Assembly: GCA_026874595.1 (NCBI GenBank)
Contig: CM049306.1
Span: 75,763,642 to 75,827,641, forward strand
Length of the DNA: 64,000 nucleotides
Source of the DNA: Sipunculus nudus
Taxonomy: Eukaryota; Annelida; Sipuncula; Golfingiida; Sipunculidae
Direction of reading: 5' to 3'
A program made the position numbers and the translations under genes. Under the pieces are notes generated by a model that made no database searches, was not told where the DNA came from, and was given only the letters and a program-made list of their open reading frames with translations. Every line of letters starts with the position of its first letter. Positions within the stretch are counted from its first letter, which is position 1. Below, in pieces: positions 37,608 to 52,600 of this stretch.

Positions 37608-40600
37608 CTGAAAAGAAAGGGAATACAATATCACTCAAGGACCATACATTAAACTTGATATGCCTTTTGTTGTTACATATTTTAATGATAGTAGCTTGTT
37701 CTCTTACTTTTTCAAAGGCCAATTAATTTTTCAAGGTGTTCTCCAATATTATCCATATTCACCATTCCCTTCAACCAACCCAAGGTGATTTGTTAATTGG
37801 TTTACTGAGACTATATATGCATACACTTTTATCGGCAAACTGCAGGAGGTGTAACAAACTAGTACACACGGAAAAAAGTTTATAATGAAACTGATGTCAG
37901 TTTCTGAGACACTGTTTTCTAGCAATGATATGGGCGGGAGCTTCTTTTTTAGAATTTGACAGTAAAATTGCAATTATTTCCCCTTCCTATTCACTGCCAT
38001 GCAAGTGACTGCAAATCAAGCAAACATGAGAGAACAAACCAAGTTTAGGTAATGATGATCAAATTTGAAAGGACAGTCAACTTGATTTCTCTCTATTTTT
38101 TTTTTTAACAGATTTACAGATTCAGTGAATTTACAGGACAGTCCCATGTCACACTGTTCCTGTGTCAAAACCACGCCTGTGGTATGGCTGTGCTTAGACA
38201 AAACAAACACCATAGAATCAAATAAATATAGAAATATACTGAAATCTTATGCAGTCTTTGTTGACCTTCCTTCTCAAAAATTAAAGATGAAAAAAAAAAA
38301 AGTTTCAGAAATTGATGTTTAAGGACTGGGTAGGTGGTTGCCTAATGTTTATTAACCGAACAGTTATAAGGCATGTAAATACAAAAATGCAATATCAATA
38401 TTTCATGCTACTAAATCAAAATTAGATATTCCAAATGGACAGCTTGACCACTGTCAGAACCCAGGTCTATCGCTCCAGAGGTAAGTTATCACCTTGAATG
38501 TTAAGATAACTCAGTTTACCTTTTGAATCTGGAACTGTCTCAACATCTCCATCTGTACCCCCAGTACATCCCTCCGGATCTGCTCCCTCATTTCCTCCAG
38601 AGCCTCCTCGATCATGTTAGCAATGAACTGTGAGTGGAACGACTGCAGGCCTGCTGCAGTGGCTGGACTGCTTGTCCCCTCAGCTGCTGCAGCTTCAGCC
38701 CCGGCTGCTGATGACAGGTCTCTGGCTGTAATACTGAAGGCACTCCCCTGTGTGCCTGATTCACTGTATGGTTTGTCTGGTGCCTCCCTGGGCGACTGAT
38801 ACTGGGAACCTGCTAATATAATAGTAGAGCAGGAATTATATAGAAGAAATACAGTAATGGCCTTTTTCCAAATGGGGCCTCTGAAAACAATTAAGTACAA
38901 ATGTACATTGTTAATAAAAGAAATTAGTCAGCCAAGGGAATTACTGTTGTATTCTAGAAATACTTGTCTAACTACTGTACTATATATTATGATATTTTGT
39001 GGCTTTTAGTTTTTCCTTTCATCCTTACTTGTCAGTATTATTTCTAGAATTTTATTAAAAAATTTTAAAGTCCAAAATTGAAGTTTAACATACCAATAAA
39101 AGAATAATCTGAATGATTTTCATCTTTCTCTAGAACTTGGTTGAAACTACTTGTGTATCAAATGGGAAGAAAGGATATGCAGGGCTTAAAAAATTACCAC
39201 ATTCACAAGAAATCATTGCAACAATGAGCAATAGTTCTGCTTGTTATTCCTTTAAGTTCCAGGCTAATGTCACTTGTAAGTAGTTTAAAAACTCATCCAT
39301 GATCTTGGTGGAAACAACTTGTGTATCAGATTGGGGGGAAAAAGCAATACTTCAAAAGTTACAATGTATACAGGAAATTTCAATTTTGGCTTATTTGACC
39401 TCTAAGTTGAAGTTAAAGGTCACCAGTTTTCGAACTCATCTAAGATTTTGGTAGAAACAATTCAAATTTCAGGGAAAAATATTGAGTGAATCAAAAGTCA
39501 TCCTGTTCACAAAAAATTACACCGACAATGATTATGGACACTGTTGCCAACAGACCAAACACAATGTTTCCCCTCATATTAATAGCCCTGAACAGCTTTA
39601 ACGCCCTTTCCATCCATTAGATATGTATTGGTGTGTATTATACCTTTAGACAAGGGAGGGCTTGGTTTAAAGTTCAGTGAGCTTCCCCCATCAGGGCTGC
39701 CTTTTCCCTTACTGCTCTTGTTGTCATGGTCTTGTGGGAGTCCTGACGTGGAACCGAAGCTCCTCGGTGACAAGGAACTCATGGGATCGTGGCTGGGAAC
39801 CTGTGTAGATTGGAACAACTTAGAATCATGATTACAGTCGATCCTCTTGTTGATACTGTAATGTCTCAAAAATGCCATACTGTGGTTGTCTTTTTGTGCG
39901 CAAGGGTTTCAAAAATTGCAATAGTGAAAATTAAACCTTTGTGTATAAGTGGCTCATTTATCAAAGGCAACTCAAAAGGTAAAATACTGATATGGTAAAT
40001 AATTGTAGATCTTGTATGTTACCTTTAAACCAATTTTGCTATTATAAATGTTACCTTATCTTTCAGATTATCTGCCAGTAACATTAATTTCAAAATGGTA
40101 AATGTTCCATTAGGCCCGGTCCAGATAAAACATTTTATCAAATACATAATTTAAGATATTTAAATCATATAACAATGGATAAACTGTGTAAAATATTTCG
40201 GTTTACGGTAAGGGACGCGTAAAAAACCCTAGCAAGTATGAAGCCAACCACGATATATATAGGAGTGAAGTTCTGTGGAGCTTCCAGATTATAGTAAATG
40301 GTTGGACCTTGATTTTTACCCATATTAGCGAGTTGCTTATATCATAATGAAACATATCTCAATTTATTCATGATCATAGGACCACCACAATTGTTCAAAG
40401 CAGAGAGGTGTCCAGAACTGAGTGGAGCCTATAAAAAAAAGTTCTCCTGTATATTCTGCTGTTTAGTTTTATAACAACACAAACTCCAAAAACATATGGT
40501 CCATTTAAAGTTTTAATATGTCCACAGATTTATAGATGGAATAAATTATTTAATTTGTAGCTAAAGTTGAAACCTCCAGTGTGCCTAGGAAGATCACTGA

Positions 40601-43600
40601 CACAGTCGACACCACATGCATGCTTAACATGATCTATCACACCATTCAGCTTTAAAGTATAAAAGAGTGAAAATGCTCTTCCTCCAGTTGATTTATACAT
40701 AATTTTCAGGTATTCAAGTGATTAGAGGTCATGAGCTGAAGTGACAGGTTTCCTTAGCTCAGTTACGATATAATCCTTATGTCTCTGTCACTTAATAAAG
40801 AATTAATACTGTAAACCACTGTAAACTTCTGTGGTAAACTAGAATAAGAGTAGTTAACAACTGTATCCGCCATATCACAGAGGCATAAGTAAAGTAAGGC
40901 ATGCATGTTCCTGACATGACATGACTCCAACTTTGTGGCATCAGTGATGCCAATTAAACTCCTTCCTAATGTGCAATTTTCACCAAAAACAGATCTACAG
41001 ATGGATACACCATGCAAGATTTTAGTCCCAGACACTCATCCACTACTGAGAAAAATTGCATTTATGTATTCTATAAAAACAGAACAGCTGGTTGTGCCAC
41101 TAGTCTGGTCTACAACAAAGTTATCCAAGACAGATAAACATGCCAAAATTTCAGGCTGATCCAACCATCCCTCAGATATAGGAAATTTTTACCCAAAGCA
41201 AACATAGGGATGGACGCCACGCAAAAACAATTGCAGATGGCGCCAACAATCTTGAACATAAGATGGAGATATCCAAGATCTATGGACATGCACAATTTCA
41301 GGCCAATACAGCAAATTGCTCCTGAGAAAAGGGCATTAATGTATTATACAAAAACAGGAGGGTAGGTGGCACCACCAGTCTTGTATATGAGAAAACTCTC
41401 CACGATGGATGTGCATGCCAAATTTCAGACCAATACATTGAACCACTCCTGAGATATGAGCGATTTTCATTTGAAGCAAACATACAGATTGACGCCAAAC
41501 AAAAAGGATTGCAGATGGTGCCACCAGTCTTGGATAAGAGATGGAGGTATCCAAGATCTATGGACATGGACAATTTAAGCCAAATACATTGAACCAATCA
41601 CTAAGACAAATATATGGCAAACACATGGATGGACACCATGCAAAAATCTTTGTAGCTGGTGCCACTAGTCGAGTACAAGATGGAGAGATCCAAGATCTAT
41701 GGACATCAAAGTTTCAGCTCAATACATTGAAAAACTTTTGTTCTGGTGGATACAATTATGAAAATTTAATAATACATTAATACATACCCTGCTTACTTTA
41801 AGCAGGTATTTAACTAGGCTGCAGGGTACTAAATGAATGAAGTCAGGAATTCTAAACTGAGAATCAAATTAAATCATGACATCCCATGCAATCCTTAATT
41901 CATTCCCTACCTGTAACTTTTTCTCCTCAGGTGATACACTGTTACTTGTGTCTTTTTCTGGGACCATACTACTGTGACTTGCATTTCCTGAACCAAGTGC
42001 AGGCACCATAGAGACAGCATATGCTGAAGAGTCACCCCTGCTTTTACGGTTTGAAGAGTTTGGCTCTGGTGAAAATATCCTGTCTGTGAAAAATGAGCAA
42101 ATTAATAAATAATATTTCTTCAAAAAGATGAAATGAAGAAGTTAATATTAACAGGCTAACTTTAATTCCATATACAAGACAAATAGTGCTTTAATGCAGA
42201 CTGAGAAGCATTTTCTCAAAATCCCAACATTATCTGAAATACTATTTTCTGTAATATCTAACAAGTCATAAAAATGTTTACTTTGAATAATTGGAAAAAA
42301 TGTCTTAACAAAGGTTAGGTCATATTCCTGTTTAGGTGCAAATGGTTAAAAATTTTTGTGTAGACCTTATAAGAAACATCAGGAACATATCATCAAAATA
42401 GTCAGGTGAATTTACATGAACAAAGAATATACTTGATAGACTACTGGTCATTTTATTTCACTGCATCAATTAAATCTATTCTCTTTTTTCTTTGCAGCAT
42501 TGTGATCCAAAATATGACATTAGGATCCATCTCAAAGTACAAATGCTAAACATTTGTAAATTATATATCAAGTACATACAAACATAACCATAACACTTGG
42601 GTTATTCCAGGAAGGAAGGCTAAATTCGGACAAACACGAAAGGGAAATTAGAAACAGGAGAAGGGAAATGGTTTAACAGAAATGGAAACTACAAAGCCGT
42701 TTAACTGAATGGGAACATAAGTACCACTGAACACTGCGGAGGACTTCTTCAGCTGATGAAGATACTTCGCCATAGAGCTTTTATGGAGGGCTAAAATAAT
42801 CATCACATCATGTGTTTTTTTTAATCTAAAATGTATGAATGGTTTAACAGAACCATTTGGTAGCAAAAGTCCATTCCAATACTCAAGTTCATCTGCTTTT
42901 TTTGTGATTATGTACAACAAAGACAAATTTGCCCAATAAAATCTGCCCTGTCTGCAGAAAGAGGAAAATGCATATTTTACCATACCTGCTTGTGATATAT
43001 TATTCATTTTCAAGCCTGGTTGACATGTCTCATATACAGCACATGCACAAGGAGAAAAAAAGCCTCACTGAAACAGGGGTGGGAAGCTTTTCATTATTGG
43101 TCCCTTGAATATGGGTGTGTCTTATGTGTGTAATGTCTGTTATCAGTATTATGACATCATCACTGTTCCCTGCTATGGTCATTTCATAGGTTTGAGGTAC
43201 ATGACAGGACAGTGCTGACACTTGTGATATGAAGACAAATGCTAGAGTTCCCGCACCAGATATGATGATATCATGATAAATTTTATATCTTTATCATGAT
43301 ATAAAAAAGAGCATTGCAAACATGCATAAAACGCCCGTCGTGTATCTGATGAACACTGACCTCAATAAATATGCGTGAATTTTTATGAGGAGGAAATTCA
43401 GGTGAGAAACTCTATTGGGAAATGGGCATAACGAGTTTCATGAAAATCCATAGGATTTTTGGTAAGTTAACAAGGTGCCTCCAAAGTGTGGTGACCTCTC
43501 ACCTCATTAAATAAGCATGGATTTTGCTGCAAATTCAACTTAGGGTGAGATATTTTACTGAATAAGATTTCTGATGAGTTTTATTAAAATCCTTCATAAG

Positions 43601-46600
43601 TTATCGCAGCAACACCACAAACAGCCTAGTAACCCATGACCTTATTAAAGATGCGTGGATGCTGCTCATAATCGAAATGGGGAGAGATAATCTGTGGGTA
43701 AGTAGTTTCAAGAAAATCCTTCAAAGCCCCGTTAAGTTTTGCGGCGACACTAAAAGTTAATGGACTGATGGTGGGTACACCATAATACTCCTGTCATATG
43801 ATGGGTGTATAAAAAACTGATATGGTCCAAAATCTAATCTAGATATATGTCCCTGTTATTTGTAAGTAAAAAAAAGTATCTCAGTAGGTTCTCAATAAAT
43901 TTTAATGATAAGAAAATGGATGAGCCAAGGAACAACTGATTTTATTTTGGGGTTTGTTAATTAAATCTTGGGCCAGATGGTACAGTGTGAAGGTGACAGA
44001 TAACTATTACTTACCTTATATCAGGAGACATACAAGTATAGAGACATCTTAAATTGCTGGATTAACAGCCATAAACTAACCAGTTCACTTGGTCATCAGT
44101 GACTGAAGTCACTTGTGTTATAGGCTTTGGTGTTAATCTACTTAAAATCAAACAGACCTGGTGCATGATACAGTGGCAGTGGTGGTAGGACAAAGGACAT
44201 GCTTTCCTAGGTGCCTGCAGTGCCAAGTAAACTTTTGTTGATTTTTCTCCCAAACTTAAATATAGTTTTCTGCTAAACTTGATGAGTGACTAGTGGCTTT
44301 ATATGAGATAAAAAATTCATTACAAGAATGGTTTATATTTAAAACCTCCTGGGTCTTATGGCCTGGTTAGCATAGTGTATGCAATGGGCTGCCAATTTCA
44401 GTCTGACTTGTTACATTGTTTTAGAGTATGTGTGACACTCACAAACAAAAAGATAATAATAAACAGCTTTAAAATGTTCTTTGTGCAAGTGACCTTGATT
44501 TTCATCTAAAACAACCTACTTTTTTCATATATAGATTTTTTTGCATTCTTAAAATAGATTGCAAAGCAAAGTTTGGTTTCATTCTAATAAATTTGGCCAA
44601 TGTCTCATTTCTTCATTGCTTAAAATGAACTGCCAATTTATAAAAAAAAAATTGCAACAACAATGGTGGAATAGACTATAACAAATAAGTTTACTGAGAC
44701 ATAATGTACCCTATGATTCTTACACTGGACAACTAAATAGAGCCCATTCTGCTAGCCCTATGGGTGTTGTTTTACAGTCAGAAGGCCATGCACTCTTTTT
44801 AATACATCTGTTATCCAAAAGCAACAGGCCGTTTTTGGATATTAACCCTGATCAGTCATCTTATGGGATGACAAGTCGTGGCAAAGTTGATGTTGGTGTA
44901 CCTGAAAATAATCCTCCATCCACATGGCCAGCAGAAGCCTGAGTCATATCAGGACCCAAATCAGAGATGCCTTGTGTTGCAGGTCTGTTCTCTGACGAAT
45001 AATCCAGACTTATTAGATGCTGGTTACTCATTGGTGAGGCTGATGCTACAGAAAGAATAAATCATTGATCTCAATCCATACATCATACAAAAATGAATAT
45101 AATACAGAGACATTGAAAGACACCATCAGCTGAAGAATTGAAGGAAAGAAGAAAGCAGAGACGGCAGAGCTAGCCAACTTCAACACATTGATCATATGGA
45201 TACCTTGATATGCATTCAATAGACTGTGCCACAAACAGGCCATGGACCTATCCTTAAAAAAGAGAATTTTTTGTCCCCTATAGCAAGAAAATATAAGATA
45301 TGTTATTATTAGTAGTGTCTATCTTTCATTTACAGGTACATAATACATGGTATTACTTATAAATAAATATTATATATTATAAATGACTGACACCTGTGTA
45401 GATGAGGCATCTTATTGGCTATGGTTTCATTTTGCAATAATTTCCCTTTTATTATATATATTTTATACAAAATATATATTATAGATATTCATAACAAAAA
45501 ACATAACTTACTGTCACTTATTACTGAGAATATCTCATTAGGTTCATAAGAATTCCGACCACCAGGTTGAGGACCTTGGTTGTAGTCTATATAATTAGTT
45601 TTATCTGTTAAACCTGCAAACATAAAGAAATACAAATAGAAGCACTACTGAATCAGCATTGTTCTCCAATTTTTTTAACATATACACAATGTTTCCCAAA
45701 TAAAAAAGCAGGTGCATAAAAACACAACTATTTCTGAAGTTAAATAAAAGTCAATCCTATTCCATTTAATTACCCATTATCATTTACCCTTGGAAATTTA
45801 TTTATCTAACGAGTCAAACTCAGCACACTGAAGTCACTTTATATATCTTATTCAATCCAATCACTGTGACATGCTATTAATAAAGGAAATGCATATATCA
45901 AGTTATCAAGTTCTTCAAACAATCATATGACTACCATTATGGTGAAATAGCTTAACAAATGATAATATAAATACAAATAATATGACTGGGAGCGGCTTAT
46001 TAATGTCAGAACAAATTTTGATGAGCGCCCAACCACAATAGGACTCAGCTGAGCATCCTGGCACAGTCATGAGGAACACACATCACTATGTTATACAACT
46101 GATCTAACCACCACAGCTCTTTTGTTCCACCCTTTTGACATAATTATGTTAACAAGCTTTACATGCCTGTGAGAGCTGCTTATAAAAGAATAGTGATGTC
46201 ACATAAGTCAGTTTCTTATGACGTCGCATTGACTGAAATCATAAGCTCAAATTGCTGTAGGTCTGTTTTCCAGAGATGAATATTGCAAATGATCATGTAG
46301 AGTTTTGCCATATTTTGGATTATTTGTCTCATAGGATTTCAGTGAATGGTAAGATATTATTATTAACTTGGCAGTCGGCAGAACAGTTCCTGCAACCTTT
46401 CCCCTAGAACATTTATAGTGTGTCCTTTGCAAAAAAAATATCCTGGATAACATGGTGAGAGGGCTGATGGGATACATTCTGTTTGGGAGAGTTGCCCAAA
46501 TTATGCAAATTTTGCACTTCTCAGGTGACTGACCGTTTACTTTACCAATGGTAACTTGATTGGTTGCTCGCAGCTACTCTGATCATGATTATTCTTTGAA

Positions 46601-49600
46601 TGAATATGTGATTAAGGTCACAGAATTCATGGTTAAGCCAAATCCTACCTCTTTCATCAGGCCCTGGCTTTACTTTGTCTGTCTTCACGTCATTTGTGGG
46701 AGTTTGTTTGTGGGAGGCAGAGGAAGACTTTTTAGCACCGGAAAGACTCTTGGTAGTCCCTTTACCACCAACGTCGTTCTGAAATAAATACCAAGGACAG
46801 AGGCGTGCATTTATTACCTACGGTATTCTGTATTTAATTATGTGAACAAAAACCTGCTAAAGAAAATGGCATGAACAGAAGCAGACCTTTATAATCAAAA
46901 TTATTATGCGACAGCACTTTCAGGAATGCAGGGGGATGCGTCAGTGATGCTCACTATCTAAACTGGATACTGGGTGACGGGTGTTCAGACATTAGAAATT
47001 TCTGGCTGTTGGATCGATAGAATTGAAGTAGGCTCTTTTGTCACTGACCAATGCCCATTACCTCAAAAACCAGTCAATTGTGTGAACCCTTATATTTCAC
47101 TTCAGTCAATTAATCAATATTACACAATCCTCCAAAATCCGACACAGACAAATATAATAATGAACTATATGAACAGAAGCATTGCTATAGCATTCATAAT
47201 ACCCTAAAAGAAAAACATGTGTAGGAACATCTACATAAGCTTAAAAGAAACACACACAAAACTCTAAAAACTTTCAATAACACCTTTCTGAAACAAAATG
47301 CATTATAAAAAGCCTGGCTAGTTTGGATATTAAACAAGGGACCTATGGGTCACGTTGCTCAGCTGAATTTTGGAAAATATTAGTAACTGCAAAATATTTT
47401 TGTTTCTTATGGTTTTTCCATGTATATTACCATTTGAAAAGCTAAGAGCAAATGGCCCAGCTTAAATGAAACTCTGTAATTTATAGAATAATGGACATGA
47501 GCTAAAGCATATGGACTGTGTAATAAATGAAACCTTTGGCCTGAAACCATTTAGTGATGCACCAAGGGAAAAAATGGGCTTACGGTAAGTGTCATATAAA
47601 AGTTCCATTTCATAAACAAATAATGTGTGAAGGTAATTAATTTTTCAAAAGTTAAATATATGGCCATATGAGTTAAAAATTAATCCAACAAAGTTTGACC
47701 AATATTTCTAATTTTAAAAACTAGATAACTAGGCCCCACCAACTTTAAGAGATATGAACGAAATGCTACAAAGTATTTATATCTTCTTAAATCTTGTCAG
47801 TTAGCACTTTCATTAGGTCCTAATATTTTACCATATATGACTATTAGGATTAAATTCCTGAACATTTTTTTCTTTAAAAAAAATCAAAATTGTCCAAGTC
47901 TCAACAAAAAGAATTTTTTAAAATTAAAATTATCAGCTTTGTCTTGTATATTAGTCCTGTGTATCGAAGCGGTGGGTTCAGTGAGGGGTCTCTGTTGTTA
48001 CTGTTCATTGCTGAAAAAATGTGAAATTATAAGATTCATCTTGTTTAGAGTACAGGTCTGTCAACAGAATGGGGTGGGGGGGGGGGGGGGGGGGGGGGAG
48101 AGAAAGGCTCCCTGTGGTATTTATGCTGGCAGCCTGATCAAGCTCAACAAGAGAGAAGGCTTGCCGGAGTGATGGGATTACATAACAGCCTGGGGAGCAT
48201 ACAGAGCTGCACTGAATGACCAACAGTGACCACAGTGGACTGCTTGACAATGTAAGAGAATACAACAAGAGCCTGCAAACAAATTCAATAACTAGCCTAA
48301 TTTTGCAGCTTTTATTTTCAAATTTTAGATTTTAACAGATTAAATCCTTATTTGTATATGCTGTGAAAATTAGATCAACAGTACTTACAGGAAAAAAACG
48401 TGCCATGGTCAAAATTGGGCAAAATTTAAGGTACCAATTTTTTATTTTTGTTAATATTTTTAAAAATTTAAAAGATTTTGATCTAATTTTGGGTATACAA
48501 TTTAATTTTGATTAATTAAAGTTATATTACTGGAAAAAAAGTCCATAGCTTTAACATGTTTTGTGTTAAGTGTTCAAATATCTTTCCTGATTTCTTACAA
48601 AATGCATTATGTTTGGGCCCATAACTTTTTTAAATTATATAATACAGACCTAATTTCTGGCATGTACATAGGAACTATATAGAGGAATATTTATGGTAAA
48701 TATGAGGAAAAACAGATGAGTGGTTTTGATATTAGGCAGTCCTGAAGTGTGAAAATAGGTTTTTAATAAAAAATTGAGGTTTTTCCTTAATTTCTCAAAG
48801 GAACGAAGTCACAAAGACCCAGTTTTCGGCTTGGTACGAGATCTTGGGGACATCTAACATTATGCTGAATTTTGGATTCCTAGGTCTTACGGTTTCAAAA
48901 CGTGCCACATCTACGGACGGACGGACAGACGACGGACAATGGACCACGACTATATCTCAGGTGACTTATAGTCAGCTGAGCTAAAAATCGCACAAAAGCA
49001 GATTTCTTAAGATAATCAAATACAGAAAAATATAAGTGATTTCATTAAAATTTTACACTGCAACATCACATTTAATCTTTTCATGATTTTGCACTTACTT
49101 TACTTTGTTTAGCTTTATTTTGGAAAGCTAAAGCTTGTACAGAAGACTTGTGACCAGCAAGGACGCGGACTGGATTGGCTCCCTGTCGGAGGTCATATAT
49201 GTGCACTTTGCCCCTTGTTGACCCCACAGCCAGAGTTACGCCATCCCACATCAAGTCTATAGAGGTCAATGGACTCTCTGCTACCATTGTTCTTACAGCT
49301 CTGGTAAACAAATAAAGAGTGCAACAGTTTTGATAAGCATCTCTGAGACTAAACAAATAAAGAATGCAACACCTCTGATAAGCATCTCTGAGTCTAAACA
49401 AATACAGAATGCAACAGTTTTAATAAACCGTCTCTGAGACTAAACAAATAAAGAATGCAACACCTTTGATAAAGATCTTGGAGACTACACAAATATAAAA
49501 TGCAACATCTTTGATAAAATTTGTGAGACTAAACAAATATAGAATGCTACACCTTTGATAAACATCTCTGAGACTAAACAAATAAAGAGAATACAATAGC

Positions 49601-52600
49601 TCTAATATCTCTGAGACTGAAGAAAATCCAGACTTTTATTAATTTTGCCAAATTATTTGTCCATGATGCTCTATAAATCTACAGCCTAGCAATAAGGCCA
49701 AAAATAAAGGTATGGTTCTCAGGCACTTTTTTTTTAAATCAGTGCAGGCGGGCGATAATTTATTTTTTACTTTTTTAGTATGTTCAATAAAAATGTCATA
49801 TGATCAGGGAATAGCATGAAAATAACAGAATTTTATGGCTAAACAGTGACATTACATTACAAAGGAAATCTTATCACAATTGTATTATTTTATCTTCTTG
49901 AAAGATGAAAATCAAAATTTTTGTTGAGGGGGGTTACAACTGATGTTGCCGTTGCCTGAGAACCATACCTTTTATTTTTTTGGCCCTATCCAACATTATC
50001 CATGAATCACCAGAAAACTTTTGAACAAATTTGCAATGACTGAAATAGTGCTTCAAATTATGTTCTACACTTGTAGTCCACACAGATTCAATAATCATAA
50101 ACACTTCATCAATGATTCAAACAAAAGATTTCAAATTTTGACTGCTGTGTTTGTTTTTCAGTACCATGTTTTAATAATGTAGTGTTCCTTAATGAATTAT
50201 TTGTTATGACAAAAGAAACTAAAATTTGGCAGCACTGAATGATTTAAACACCAAACTGAGGTAACACTGTTAATATAGAAACAGACGAGGATATTTATGA
50301 TGAATATAAACCAAAAAGAATAAAATATCTGCTTTGCAAGCCACCATACTTACGTCTTGCCCTGTACATCATAACACACAATCTTTTTATCAAGTCCAAC
50401 ACTGATCATCAACATCTCATTGAGTGGTGAGAAAACAAGTCCTGTGGCTGGCGCTTTGTGAGACTGATTGAAACTGTGAAGCAGTTTGTGAGAGTTAGTG
50501 TCCCATAAGTTTACAGCACCATCATTAGAAACTGATCCCAGCAGCGATTTCTTACAGTAGCTGTACCGGACTTGACTGATGGACTGTACTCGTGGCGCCA
50601 CCAGTGGACTGCAGCCCATGCCAGTCACAACATTGTGGAGAATTATCTGACCCGTTTCTGAGCCTGATGCCACATATGTATCATTCCAGTTAAACTGAAT
50701 GGATGTTATTGCTCCTTTGTGGTCCTGAAACGATTCATGAAACAAATATGGTTGCCATCAAGACCACACAGCATGACTACCAGAGGTGGATCTAGGATTG
50801 TTTGGGTGGGGGGGTTACCATTTACAAAGAGGAACTAATACCCCTAAAAAGGTCCACAACTCTATGGAGGGGGGGTTAGCCATAAAAATATGGAGCAAGA
50901 GTTAAAAAAAAAGGTAACTGTTTGTTCCCCGTCGGGCAATGGAATTAAACCTCTAAATGCCAACATCCCAACCCCAAAGACCGCTTCATTCAGTACAAAT
51001 GGACAAAATGTTGTTTACCTTTGTGCCAGAAAATATTAATTATTTCAGGTCAGGCACCTCATAAAGAGATTTCTTTTTCTGTTTTTCAATTAACAAATTA
51101 TTTATACACTATCACTGGTTCAGAAAAGTTGTCTTAAGTGTACAAATGTAAGTTCTATAATTCTCTATATATATACACTACTAGAAATCTATCTAACTAA
51201 TGTAATTAGTTGCACATAGATCTAAATTATTGTTGTTCAACATTAAAGTGATTAATTACCATCAGACCACCTCATATCACTTATGATTAAATGTGAAACA
51301 GAATATTTTCAATGACTGTTCATCAAATTTAGTTTACATTTTGATAAAGGTATTCATTTTTCTGTTTCAGTGAATTTCTGTCTTAACCAAGTTCTATCAT
51401 AGTACTATAACCAGTCGTAAAAAATTGGCAGCAGTTACAGCAGTCCTTTTCTGAAAAACACTTAATGGTATATCCTCAGTTGTACAAATTATGTAATACT
51501 TCTTTTGAATGTGAAATTACTAAAATATCCACAAAACTATCCCCTACTTATCATAATTTATGATTATAACCAAGAGTAGTAACAGCTAGTAAGCTGGGCC
51601 TATCTTTTATAAATAGGCCCATAACTGATTTTATATTTGTGAGCCCGTTTACAAGAAAATACAAGGGAACACTTACTTTGTAAGTTTTTCTCAATGTGTT
51701 TGTTTTGAGATCCCACACACTGATCAGACCTTTGGTGCTCCCTGCAGCTAAATAACGTGAACCGGAGTTCAATGCTATACATGTCCGGCAGTCCTGCAAT
51801 AAAGTACAATAATATAATCATTACTTATAGTCATTTAAAGTTCAAAAGACTTTTATAACTTTATGTAAGAGGGATTAAAAATTTAAATGGTAGCTTGAAT
51901 CAGTAAACAATGTTCCAAAAAAGAGAGAATACATAAGCCTGTATAATGTGAAAGATTACATATAACTTCAGGAATGAGCAAGTAAAAAGTGACAACTGTC
52001 ATGTCACGTAGGTTTCATGGTCGTTTTCTTCAGATTTTCAGAAATTCATAAATACCTGAGATACCTTGAACACTGAATTGTCTAATATTATCCAGGAGCC
52101 CAAATCCCCTCATCGCACACAGTTTAACAAAGGTAAACTCATATCGAGGAATCCTTATGTTTCTAGGAAAGGATTGAAGAAAATACTGGCTTGCAATATT
52201 TATTAATCCACAAGGAGATGTAATCTTATTGGTTGAAGGTTGGCCAATAGAAAGAAGTTTACCAGGATGACAGCCTGGTGGCTAAACAAAAGTTTACATA
52301 GGGTGCAACAAATTTTAAAATCAGGAAAAACAGAAGTCAGTCCTGCAAAACCTTTTTAAAGCTGTGGGTCATGAAAGATCAACAAAACTCAACATGAGTT
52401 GAAACTTTTACCATTTCAACAATTGTTAGTCCAAACATTCAGCCTCCATTCGTAGGAAAGTAGTCTTAACATCTGTTGGGGAGAGTTACTACTGTAATTT
52501 TGCCTGCCCAAACATCTGACTTTCTTGAAAGTACATTCCAATATTTTCAAACATACTAAACATTCAGAATTTATGTTCAAACCTGGTTTTACAGAACTGT

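Noticed and set aside
38614-38799. Plus-strand frame opposite NEDD1 exon 11
   Set aside because: It is an antisense shadow of a GC-rich coding exon.
41298-41597. Overlapping minus-strand frames as a small gene
   Set aside because: They read the same repeat phrases in different units, so they are repeat-derived.
42648-43013. 121-codon minus-strand frame in NEDD1 intron 8
   Set aside because: No domain, no splice sites in phase with exons 8 and 9, and the gene reads through without it.
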